A stretch of DNA of 12,550 bases. Origin: an uncultured Lachnospiraceae bacterium (GTDB lineage Bacteria; Bacillota; Clostridia; Lachnospirales; Lachnospiraceae). The translations under genes and the position numbers were made by a program. Of the stretch, positions 6,274 through 12,550 are shown in pieces (position 1 is the stretch's first letter; every line of letters starts with the position of its first letter). The notes under the pieces were generated by a model. That model was not told where the DNA came from. It was given only the letters and a program-made list of their open reading frames with translations, and did not search any database. The stretch spans positions 1 to 12,550 of the forward strand of contig CADBTX010000122.1 of the NCBI GenBank assembly GCA_902797705.1. The letters run 5' to 3'.

Positions 6274-6302
6274 TTGTTAACATGATGTGAACATGGTAAA
6301 CT
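6274..6302 (+). promoter_or_regulatory. Probable sigma-A promoter of the NRPS-like operon with overlapping dyad
   Basis: TTGTTA (6274-6279) and TAAACT (6297-6302) are 17 bases apart and each match 4 of 6 consensus positions. The predicted start near 6309 gives a short leader carrying the RBS. The -35 and spacer are overlaid by the dyad GTTAACAT-G-ATGTGAAC (6276-6292), 7 of 8 arm positions matching, as expected for a repressor operator. AACATG also occurs twice (6279 and 6290), one helical turn apart. Confidence 0.5.
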
Positions 6303-6324
6303 CATATCACAGACGGTTTTTGAA

Positions 6325-6330
6325 AGGAGG
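6325..6330 (+). promoter_or_regulatory. Ribosome binding site fixing the NRPS-like start
   Basis: AGGAGG ends 4 bases before the ATG at 6335. The longer open frame from 6287 would start upstream of this site, inside the proposed promoter, so it is very unlikely to be used. Confidence 0.85.
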
Positions 6331-6334
6331 CTCC

Positions 6335-9300
6335 ATGGCGGCTATCACTTATGAGAACACAGTTACAGTTAGGGAACTACTTGAGAAAAGCGAATCGGAA
6401 TTCGGAAATCTGCCATTTCTACGCTATGAAAAAGATGATCTTATCTATGACATCAGCTATGGGAGCTTTGCCGGACTATGTCGTATCATAGGTTCCTTCA
6501 TAAACGATCTCCGGAAGGAGTACGGCAGGCAGATCAGGGTGGGACTCTTCGGATCCACCTCCGCCCATTATGTATCCGTACTCATCGGAACCATGGCTTC
6601 CGGAAACGTGGCAGTGCCCATGGACTATCAGATGGATATCGAGCATCTGACAGACTGTCTCAAGCGCGCCGAAGTCGATATACTTTTCTATGACTGGGTC
6701 CATGAGCCCCTTATCTCCGATGTGAGAGAAAATCTTACTTTTATCAGATCATTTTATTCTCTGCAATCCATAAAAAAGAACCCCTGTCTAAATGATATAT
6801 TGAAGGATCCCAGGTACAGCGGGAAAAACTGGGCCGAGGACGGGGAGATCCCGGAGGTGGATAAGGATACCCTTGCCATGGTGCTCTTTACTTCGGGGAC
6901 CACGGGACAGAGCAAGGGCGTAATGCTCACAAACCACAATCTGGTGGGAAATACGCTGTCCCAGGAGAGAGTAGAGTATCCCGGGAAGCCGGTGGCTTTA
7001 AGTGTTCTTCCCATACATCACGTATTTTGTATAAGCGTTGATTTCCTCTATATCATGAGCTACGGCGGAGTCACCTGCATCAACGGCGAAATGTCAATGC
7101 TGGCGAAGCATCTCCTGCTCTTTGATCCCATGATAATACGTATGGTGCCCATGATCGCCAAGGCTCTTTACAATAAGATCGCAACCCTGGCTTCGGCTGA
7201 TCCTTCCCTTACGGAGGAGGACGTGGTGCACCAGGTATACGGAAAGAGCCTCTTCCGTATAGTATGCGGAGGCGGCGGCCTTTCTCCGGAACTGGCGGAG
7301 AAATACACGAATTTCGGCATTAATATCGGGCAGGGCTACGGCATGTCCGAGTGCTCTCCCATCATCTCCGAGCCTGTAATGGGGAGGCCGGACAAGCTGA
7401 CCAGTGCGGGCAAGGTGCTGGAGCACGTGGAGATACGTATTGCAGAGGACGGTGAGATACAGGTGCGCTCGCCCTTTGTGATGCAGGGATATATGAATGA
7501 TCCGGAACTTACAAAGGCGGCCTTTACAGAAGACCACTGGCTTAAGACCGGGGACATAGGTTACGTTGATGATGAAGGTTTCCTGTATCTTACCGGAAGG
7601 CTTAAGAACCTTATAATCTTAAGCAACGGGGAAAATGTGGCACCTGAAGAGATAGAGGATTCCTTTATTTCCGAGCCACTTATCTCAGATATCATAGTCT
7701 ACGGCGACAATGACATGATCTGCTGCGAGATCTATCCCGATTTCCTTTATGCGGAGAAGAGTGATATCAAGGATATAGAGCTGGAGCTTAACCGCATAGT
7801 CAAGGTCCATAATGAGACTCTGCCGCCCTATAAGCGTATATTAAGGGTAAGGATGCGGAAGGCTCCGTTTAAGAAGACCACCTCCGGAAAGATCGTAAGG
7901 AATATCTTCATGGAGGAGAAGCAGGAAACAAAGGATCTTGTGAAGAATCTCCGTATGCCGGAGACGGATACGGAAAAGAAGATCTATGAATGCTGCGCAG
8001 AGGTGCTGGGACACAGGAAATTCGGGACTGACTCCGATCTCTACGCCCAGGGACTGGATTCCTTCGGCAGCATACTTCTGATCACGAATCTGAAGGAGGA
8101 ATTGGATTATTCCTTTACCCTTACCGAACTGATGGAAAACCAGACGGTTTCGAAGCTCGCCGGTCTGGCGAAAGAGAAGGAAAAAGAAGAAAAGGCGGAC
8201 TTAAGTGTCAGGGACAGATATACTCTGGTTCCCACACAGATGTATTTTGCCTATGTTATAAGGGGAAATACCACCGGCAATCTGCCCTACTTCCTTAAGC
8301 TCGATAAAAAGGTGGATCTTGACCGACTGGAAAAGGCTGTCAGGGGCTTATTTAAGATACATCCCGTTCTTTCCGGCAGGATCGAGCCCGGAGAAAAGGG
8401 CATGCTGGAATTATTCAGGAACGATGACAGAGAGCCCGAGATCGAGAGAGCCACCTACAGCGAGGAGGAGTGGGAGGAAAAGAAGGAGACTCTGTTAAAG
8501 CCCTTTATGTTCACAAAGGGCGAGAACCTCTACCATGCCGGGATCTACAAGACCGAAAGCGGAAAATACCTGTTCCTGGATGTGGCCCATATCATCGGGG
8601 ACGGCATGACCATGAACATTCTTTTTGAGGATCTGAATGCCCTCTATGCCAATGAGGAAGTAAAGAAAAGCGATTACAGCTACTATGAGTGCACCATCGA
8701 GGAGAACCTCAGGAATCAGGGGGATTCCAGGATAAAGGAAGCCGCTATGTACGTAAAGCTCATGCAGGGCTGGAAGGTGGACCGCGCGATCCTGGCAAAG
8801 AAGGACAGCTATGATCTCGGAACCGCCCACTATGCCGCCATAAGGGGAGGCTTTACCGGGATCAGTAAGAAAAAGCTCCAGGGCTTCTGCTCCAGATTCG
8901 GGGTATCGGAAAATGCCGTATTCCTTTCGGCCTTTGCATACACTGTGTCGCTGTACTCCGGAAGTGATGATGTTACCATCACAAGCATACACAGCGGCCG
9001 TATCGACGGAAGATGGGCCCGTATCGCAGGCTGCTTCTTCAGGACCTATGTTCTCCGCTGTCAGAAGATAAAGCACGAGAAGGTGGTGGAGCTCTTAAAG
9101 CGGAATGCGGATCAGATACTTAAGATCATGAACGTACACTTTGCCACTCTTCACGCGGATGAGATGTTTATCCAGTATCAGGGAGATGTGCTGGAAGTGC
9201 CTCAGGTGGGCGGATTTTCCACGGAAAGAGTGCCGATGCAGCTTGATTCCCTGCCCTTCCACTTAATGATCCATTCCACGGAAAAGGACTATACCTATGA

Positions 9301-9973
9301 GCTCCGTTACTGGGAAAACCGCTATGACAGGGAAATGCTGCAGGTATTCCTCTCTGTCATGGAAAATATCCTGAAGTTCATTCCGGACGAGTCCTCTGTA
9401 AGGAAGTTAAAATACCATCTGCCACAGAAACTCTATCCCAGGAATTTCACCATCACCGGCAGCAAGCTGAATGCAGCTCTGGGAATGGAGGTCATTGAGA
9501 GAAGATCCGAGGAGAATACGGTGAAGGCCTATGTCCTCGATGAATACGGATTAAAGAAGCCCTATGGCGCCTGGGGAAGGCTTTACATCCTGGGTTCCGG
9601 CGTAAAGGGCACCGGAGACACCATAGAGAGTCAATATACCGAGGGGACATTACATGATACGGGGATAGAGGCCAGGATAACGCCGGATAAGAAGGTGGAA
9701 GCTCTTTATCAGGCAGGAAGGATTGTTCTCCGGGAGAGCCTTGGAGGGCAGACCTATATAAATCTCTATGAGCTGGAGAACGTTCTTAAGAAGTATCCCG
9801 GAATAAAGGATGCCCACGCCTCCATAATCTTCGGAAATGACACGAGATTCTATGTAAAGGCGGAACTCACCGGGACAAAAGAGCCTGACAATGAGGCCCT
9901 GAAGGAATATGTTGCGGAAAAGCTCGGGAAATACATGATGCCGGAGTATATAGATTTTAAGCCGGAGGACTAA
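6335..9973 (+). CDS. NRPS-like synthetase: adenylation - carrier - condensation - remnant adenylation
   Basis: This 1212-residue multidomain protein probably activates an acid as acyl-AMP, loads it on its carrier and transfers it through the condensation domain. Residues 1-530 are an intact ANL adenylation domain, closest in feel to FadD-type acyl-CoA ligases: LFTSGTTGQSKG (184-195), GYGMSEC (334-340), TGD (405-407), GRLKNLIILSNGENV (421-435) and KTTSGKI (514-520) with catalytic Lys519. Residues 543-612 are a carrier domain with GLDSF, Ser576 being the phosphopantetheine site. Residues ~626-1025 are a condensation-type domain with AHIIGDG (751-757): catalytic His752 is kept, the first His of HHxxxDG is Ala. 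SGRIDGRWARIAGCFFRTYVL (887-907) resembles the IGxFxNTLPLR core. Residues ~1035-1212 look like a shortened adenylation C-terminus. There is no thioesterase or reductase. It is coupled to the glycosyltransferase downstream. Substrate and product are unknown. Confidence 0.88.
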   Translation: MAAITYENTVTVRELLEKSESEFGNLPFLRYEKDDLIYDISYGSFAGLCRIIGSFINDLRKEYGRQIRVGLFGSTSAHYVSVLIGTMASGNVAVPMDYQMDIEHLTDCLKRAEVDILFYDWVHEPLISDVRENLTFIRSFYSLQSIKKNPCLNDILKDPRYSGKNWAEDGEIPEVDKDTLAMVLFTSGTTGQSKGVMLTNHNLVGNTLSQERVEYPGKPVALSVLPIHHVFCISVDFLYIMSYGGVTCINGEMSMLAKHLLLFDPMIIRMVPMIAKALYNKIATLASADPSLTEEDVVHQVYGKSLFRIVCGGGGLSPELAEKYTNFGINIGQGYGMSECSPIISEPVMGRPDKLTSAGKVLEHVEIRIAEDGEIQVRSPFVMQGYMNDPELTKAAFTEDHWLKTGDIGYVDDEGFLYLTGRLKNLIILSNGENVAPEEIEDSFISEPLISDIIVYGDNDMICCEIYPDFLYAEKSDIKDIELELNRIVKVHNETLPPYKRILRVRMRKAPFKKTTSGKIVRNIFMEEKQETKDLVKNLRMPETDTEKKIYECCAEVLGHRKFGTDSDLYAQGLDSFGSILLITNLKEELDYSFTLTELMENQTVSKLAGLAKEKEKEEKADLSVRDRYTLVPTQMYFAYVIRGNTTGNLPYFLKLDKKVDLDRLEKAVRGLFKIHPVLSGRIEPGEKGMLELFRNDDREPEIERATYSEEEWEEKKETLLKPFMFTKGENLYHAGIYKTESGKYLFLDVAHIIGDGMTMNILFEDLNALYANEEVKKSDYSYYECTIEENLRNQGDSRIKEAAMYVKLMQGWKVDRAILAKKDSYDLGTAHYAAIRGGFTGISKKKLQGFCSRFGVSENAVFLSAFAYTVSLYSGSDDVTITSIHSGRIDGRWARIAGCFFRTYVLRCQKIKHEKVVELLKRNADQILKIMNVHFATLHADEMFIQYQGDVLEVPQVGGFSTERVPMQLDSLPFHLMIHSTEKDYTYELRYWENRYDREMLQVFLSVMENILKFIPDESSVRKLKYHLPQKLYPRNFTITGSKLNAALGMEVIERRSEENTVKAYVLDEYGLKKPYGAWGRLYILGSGVKGTGDTIESQYTEGTLHDTGIEARITPDKKVEALYQAGRIVLRESLGGQTYINLYELENVLKKYPGIKDAHASIIFGNDTRFYVKAELTGTKEPDNEALKEYVAEKLGKYMMPEYIDFKPED
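9964..9969 (+). promoter_or_regulatory. Ribosome binding site for the TTG-started glycosyltransferase
   Basis: GGAGGA lies in the last codons of the NRPS-like gene, 8 bases before the TTG at 9978. It supports the TTG start and translational coupling of the two genes. Confidence 0.75.
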
Positions 9974-9977
9974 AAGA

Positions 9978-10847
9978 TTGAAGATATGCATCCTTCTTAC
10001 CACCTACAACCGTGAGAAGGTAACTATGAGGGCTCTTGATTCCATAGATGACGAAAACCTTTATATCGATTATCTGGTGGTGGATGACGACAGTTCCGAC
10101 GGCACAAGGCAGGCCATAAGGGACTGGAATAACAGGGAGAACCCCGGAGACACAGGTGAAGAAGAGCTTACTCAAAGAAGAAGCGAAGGGGATCTCCGGA
10201 TAATAAGAGGGAGCGGAAGCCTTTACTGGGCAGGCGGAATGCGAAAGGGCATGGAAGAGCTCCTTAAGAATGACAGCGGTTACGATTATCTTGTAATGAT
10301 CAATGATGACGTGGTCTTCTATCCCGGCGCCCTTACAAAAATGATCGGGCGGTCAAAGGAAAAGGGAGACGCACCCGTATCCGGAGCCGTCAGGGACAGT
10401 AAGGGAAGGATCTCCTACGGCGGAGTGGTCTATGACATGAAAAAGGCAAAGCCCACCCAGGTGGATATTACCGAAGCGGACACGGGGCCTTTGGACGCCA
10501 TGAACTGCAACTGTTTTCTGCTTCCCTGGGAGATATTCCGTAAGGCGGGAGCCTTTGATCCCCACTATGTACATTCTCTTGCGGATTATGACTACGGCTT
10601 CAGATTAAAGAGCTTAGGGGTAAGCGTATGGCTCACCGCTGAGTTCGTGGGGGAATGCGACGACAATGACATAGCCGGAACCTGGCGGGACCGCACTCTT
10701 CCAAGACTCGCAAGGCTGAAGAAGAAGGAAGCGGTCAAGGGACTTCCCCGGAAACAGTGGTATTATTATCTAAAAAAGAATTTCGGGCTGTCTCAGGCGT
10801 TGTGGCACAGCCTGACACCCTATATCAGGATCCTGCTTGGGATGTAG
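9978..10847 (+). CDS. Family 2 glycosyltransferase
   Basis: This 289-residue GT-A-fold glycosyltransferase transfers a sugar from a nucleotide sugar to an acceptor. Seen are the N-terminal strand and loop ILLTTYNRE (5-13), VVDDDSSDGT (34-43) binding the nucleotide, GSLYWAGGMRKGMEE (80-94) as found in rhamnosyltransferase-like GT2 proteins, the metal-binding NDD (109-111), MNCNCFLLPWEIFRKAG (175-191) and the acceptor-site acidic motif LADYDYGFRL (201-210). No membrane segment is obvious, so it is probably cytoplasmic or peripheral. The start is TTG, supported by GGAGGA in the preceding gene; the next in-frame ATG (Met17) lies past the first nucleotide-binding strand. It begins 4 bases after the NRPS-like stop. 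Sugar donor and acceptor cannot be deduced. Confidence 0.9.
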   Translation: MKICILLTTYNREKVTMRALDSIDDENLYIDYLVVDDDSSDGTRQAIRDWNNRENPGDTGEEELTQRRSEGDLRIIRGSGSLYWAGGMRKGMEELLKNDSGYDYLVMINDDVVFYPGALTKMIGRSKEKGDAPVSGAVRDSKGRISYGGVVYDMKKAKPTQVDITEADTGPLDAMNCNCFLLPWEIFRKAGAFDPHYVHSLADYDYGFRLKSLGVSVWLTAEFVGECDDNDIAGTWRDRTLPRLARLKKKEAVKGLPRKQWYYYLKKNFGLSQALWHSLTPYIRILLGM

Positions 10848-10894
10848 CAAAGCCTTCCCCCCCCTCTGGGGGGCAAAACGTGCCAGCGAAGGCG
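10848..10894. repeat. Degenerate copy of the CAAAACGTGCC repeat variant
   Basis: CAAAGCCTTCCCCCCCC, then TCT and GGGGGG form the C/G-run hairpin. CAAAACGTGCC (10874-10884) matches 5952-5962 exactly, but its right arm is reduced to GGCG, leaving only GCC-AGCGAA-GGC. The repeat begins immediately after the glycosyltransferase stop codon. Confidence 0.8.
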
Positions 10895-10902
10895 TAATAT
10901 TT

Positions 10903-10964
10903 AAAGCCTTCCCCCCTCCGGGGGGCAGGTGTCAGCGAAGCTGACGGATGAGGGGGCAGCCCCC
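10903..10964. repeat. Complete double-hairpin repeat, GTCAGC variant
   Basis: AAAGCCTT is followed by CCCCCC (10911-10916), TCC, GGGGGG (10920-10925). GTCAGC (10931-10936), GAA, GCTGAC (10940-10945) form the second stem, followed by GGATGAGGG. A third short stem, GGGGGC-A-GCCCCC (10952-10964), overlaps the tail. Together with the copy just upstream it fills the gap after the glycosyltransferase and could form the 3' end of that transcript, although there is no T-run. Confidence 0.88.
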
Positions 10965-10990
10965 ATATCTATTTCTGAAGATCAACACTA

Positions 10991-11018
10991 TCCGGCGGCG
11001 GGCAGGCGCGCCGCCGGA
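10991..11018. repeat. GC-rich hairpin in the leader of the unknown gene
   Basis: TCCGGCGGCG (10991-11000) and CGCCGCCGGA (11009-11018) form a perfect 10-bp stem with an 8-base loop. It ends 18 bases before the RBS of the gene at 11048 and is not followed by a T-run. It may be an RNA structure in the leader, or the remains of another repeat. Confidence 0.6.
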
Positions 11019-11047
11019 GGAACACAGGGCCTGCGAAGAGGAAATAA

Positions 11048-12361
11048 ATGAGCGACATCGGAAACCTAAATATCGGCGATATCCGGAAAAAGAAGGAAGA
11101 ACTGAATAAGACAGGGGGCATCAATACCAAAAAGTCCGTATTCAGCAGCGAAGGCGGCGACACGGATGTGTCAAATCCCTATTCCATGCCGATGCAGCCC
11201 TATATGAACAGGGTGGAGGAGCTGGCAAACAGAGGACCTCTGATGCAGACCCGTGTTCATACCCAGAACAGCAATGACATTGCTTTCTCAAAGAAAATGG
11301 AAGCGGAAAAGACCGGAGAAAAAAAGGCCAGGGAAACCGAGGTCCATTCCGAGGAGAAGACCAATGTGCTGAAGGCCAGGCCGGAGCTTAAGGTGTTTAC
11401 GGAGGATGTGATGCAGAAGGGCACCTTTACGCCCAAGGCAAAGGAGGCGGCAAGGCACTTCTTTAACCAGATATCCCAGTGGGCCGGAAGCTTTGATGAC
11501 GGTGGCACCGGCTTTTACGGCAGCATGGGGATCAGCAATGTGATGGACTGCCTCTATATTGACGGCATGAGCCTCCGGAACTACTTAAAGGAACAGTATT
11601 TTTACAAGACTACAGGGAACCCCGCACAGGACGAAGAGTCCGTGAGAAATTACGTGGCGCTTATCGCCGCAAGGGGAGAGCACCTTATTACCCTTGTACG
11701 TCCCAATGTCAAAGGGGACGAGGCCGGAGTGGAATATAAAAACATGTATGTGGATCTTTCCGAGGTGGGAGAGGCGGAGTCCCGGAAGGCCAAGTCCCTC
11801 AAGGAAAAGGGAAATCAGGTCCGCAGTGATATGAGGAAGCGTATGGATAAGGAGATGACCGAGCGGACCGGCAGAGCCTACAGAAAGGCCTATGGTCAGG
11901 AGACCGACGGATTTAAGCGGCTGGACGGTGCGAAGGACGGGATCACGGAAGCCGGCGGAGATGACAGTGAGGAATACAGGGCTTTTTCCAAGTCCTTTGA
12001 AAACTATAACGGTGGCATGCAGAAACTGGGCTTAAAACCCGGAAGGGACGACATTACAAAGGCAGCTGCAGAGGAGCTTAAGAAGCGCTGCGGTGAGGCC
12101 CTGAGGGCTGCGGATGAGTACCTTAGGAGCGGCTCCGGGAACAAAGCGGCCATTGCCGCAGTGGAGAAGGCGAAGAAGGCCCTTACAACCGATATGGAGC
12201 TTCTGGACAAGGCCATCAGTTCCAAACTTGTCGAGGAAGGTGCGAGGATGCGGATGGATGAGCTTTTTGACAGCACTGCGGATGACAAGCCGGATGACAA
12301 AGCCGGGGACAGTGACGACAAGGGAGATCCGGACAGCAGCGACCAGGTTGACGCGGAATAA
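11048..12361 (+). CDS. Hypothetical charged, largely helical protein, 437 residues
   Basis: I do not recognise this protein. The ATG follows AGAGGA (11037-11042) by 5 bases. There is no signal peptide and no membrane segment, so it should be cytoplasmic unless exported by a leaderless route. Residues 1-115 are polar and probably flexible. Residues ~116-240 look like a compact domain with RHFFNQISQWAGSF (136-149), MDCLYIDGMSLRNYLKEQYF (166-185), VRNYVALIAARGEHLITLVR (199-218) and MYVDLSEVG (233-241). Residues 242-400 are rich in Lys, Arg, Glu and Ala and read as long helices, possibly coiled coil. The last ~25 residues are strongly acidic (Asp/Ser/Lys). It is flanked on both sides by hairpin repeats and appears monocistronic. 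Composition is even through the gene, and the long open frame in normal codon use supports it as real. Confidence 0.75.
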   Translation: MSDIGNLNIGDIRKKKEELNKTGGINTKKSVFSSEGGDTDVSNPYSMPMQPYMNRVEELANRGPLMQTRVHTQNSNDIAFSKKMEAEKTGEKKARETEVHSEEKTNVLKARPELKVFTEDVMQKGTFTPKAKEAARHFFNQISQWAGSFDDGGTGFYGSMGISNVMDCLYIDGMSLRNYLKEQYFYKTTGNPAQDEESVRNYVALIAARGEHLITLVRPNVKGDEAGVEYKNMYVDLSEVGEAESRKAKSLKEKGNQVRSDMRKRMDKEMTERTGRAYRKAYGQETDGFKRLDGAKDGITEAGGDDSEEYRAFSKSFENYNGGMQKLGLKPGRDDITKAAAEELKKRCGEALRAADEYLRSGSGNKAAIAAVEKAKKALTTDMELLDKAISSKLVEEGARMRMDELFDSTADDKPDDKAGDSDDKGDPDSSDQVDAE

Positions 12362-12363
12362 AT

Positions 12364-12479
12364 AGCCTTCCCCCTAAGCCTTCCCCCCCTTTTAGGGGGG
12401 GGAAGGTGTCAGCGAAGCTGACGGATGAGGGGGATAACGGTGTCAGCGAAGCTGACGGATGAGGGCGTGGGAAGGCTTT
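12364..12479. repeat. Composite repeat cluster with tandem tails and terminal inverted repeats
   Basis: A lone head, AGCCTTCCCCCT (12364-12375), is followed by a complete copy: AAGCCTTCCC start (12376), stem CCTTCCCCCCC (12379-12389) with GGGGGGGAAGG (12396-12406), then GTCAGC-GAA-GCTGAC and GGATGAGGG. The 27-base tail at 12405-12431 is repeated exactly at 12439-12465 (period 34). The cluster ends with GGGAAGGCTTT (12469-12479), the inverse of the head, so 12376-12478 is bounded by 10-bp inverted repeats, as in a MITE. No clear target duplication is seen. Confidence 0.85.
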
Positions 12480-12495
12480 GTCAGAAACGCATCTG

Positions 12496-12550
12496 TCAGT
12501 TATTATTTCCCAGGAAGGGCCTTGCGATCTTTACATTGAAGAACTCGATC
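12496..12550 (-). CDS. Possible 3' end of a minus-strand gene (partial)
   Basis: Read on the minus strand, 17 codons run from the window edge to a TGA at 12496-12498, just outside the repeat cluster, giving IEFFNVKIARPFLGNNN. The residues look protein-like, and the stop lies 17 bases from the repeat cluster, where the intergenic repeats begin. Plus-strand frames across the same bases are also open, so the assignment is tentative. The family is not recognised. Confidence 0.4.
   Translation of the reverse strand, partial: IEFFNVKIARPFLGNNN

Noticed and set aside
6287..6334. 16-residue extension of the NRPS-like protein
   Set aside because: It overlaps the proposed promoter and lacks an RBS, while the ATG at 6335 follows AGGAGG directly.
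8495..9076. 193-codon minus-strand open frame inside the NRPS-like gene
   Set aside because: It is antisense to the condensation domain, whose motifs are evident on the plus strand. There is no RBS or protein-family resemblance.
10903..10964. Intrinsic terminator after the glycosyltransferase
   Set aside because: The hairpins are strong but are not followed by a T-run, so I list them as repeats; a role in forming the 3' end is possible but unsupported.
12364..12479. CRISPR array
   Set aside because: Two 27-base identical units with a 7-base gap, themselves palindromic and part of a wider intergenic repeat family. No spacer-length unique segments and no cas genes.
12478..12550. Plus-strand gene starting with TTG at 12478
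   Set aside because: The GGAAGG is only about 2 bases before the TTG and is part of the repeat end. The minus-strand reading with a clean stop outside the repeat is slightly better, and neither is certain.

Overview
The window looks like chromosomal DNA from a Gram-positive member of the Clostridia, most likely Lachnospiraceae (gut or rumen). The evidence is the gene order (ROK glucokinase tail, murB, rapZ, whiA, HPr/Crh-like protein), a class II aldolase, strong AGGAGG-type ribosome binding sites, and intergenic GC-rich hairpin repeats of the AAGCCTTCCCCC type that are common in gut Firmicutes. The genus assignment is an inference.

Region 1 (1-5033, + strand) is a compact housekeeping run. 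It holds the end of a ROK-family sugar kinase, murB (peptidoglycan precursor synthesis), rapZ/yvcJ, whiA/yvcL, a small HPr-family protein in the position of crh, a diacylglycerol-kinase-like lipid kinase, and fba. Genes overlap or lie within a few bases of each other as far as the lipid kinase. fba has its own strong RBS and visibly different codon use, and ends at a textbook intrinsic terminator. The HPr-like protein keeps regulatory Ser46 but has Asp instead of His15, so it should be a regulator rather than a PTS phosphocarrier.

Region 2 (5065-5922, - strand) is a GNAT acetyltransferase with an extra N-terminal domain of about 115 residues, convergent with fba.

Region 3 (5923-6334) is a 412-base gene-free stretch. 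Its left half is packed with hairpin repeats. Its right half is AT-rich and holds several dyads and a plausible promoter for the next operon.

Region 4 (6335-10847, + strand) is the most unusual part. A 1212-residue NRPS-like protein has the order adenylation (acyl-CoA-ligase-like) - carrier protein - condensation - remnant of a second adenylation domain. It is translationally coupled to a family 2 glycosyltransferase that starts with TTG. Together they suggest a small pathway that activates a carboxylic acid, possibly a fatty acid, loads it on a carrier and transfers it to an acceptor, perhaps a sugar-containing one. The product cannot be read from the sequence.

Region 5 (10848-12550) holds two further clusters of the hairpin repeat flanking a 437-residue soluble, charged protein of unknown function. 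The last ~55 bases may be the 3' end of a minus-strand gene running out of the window.
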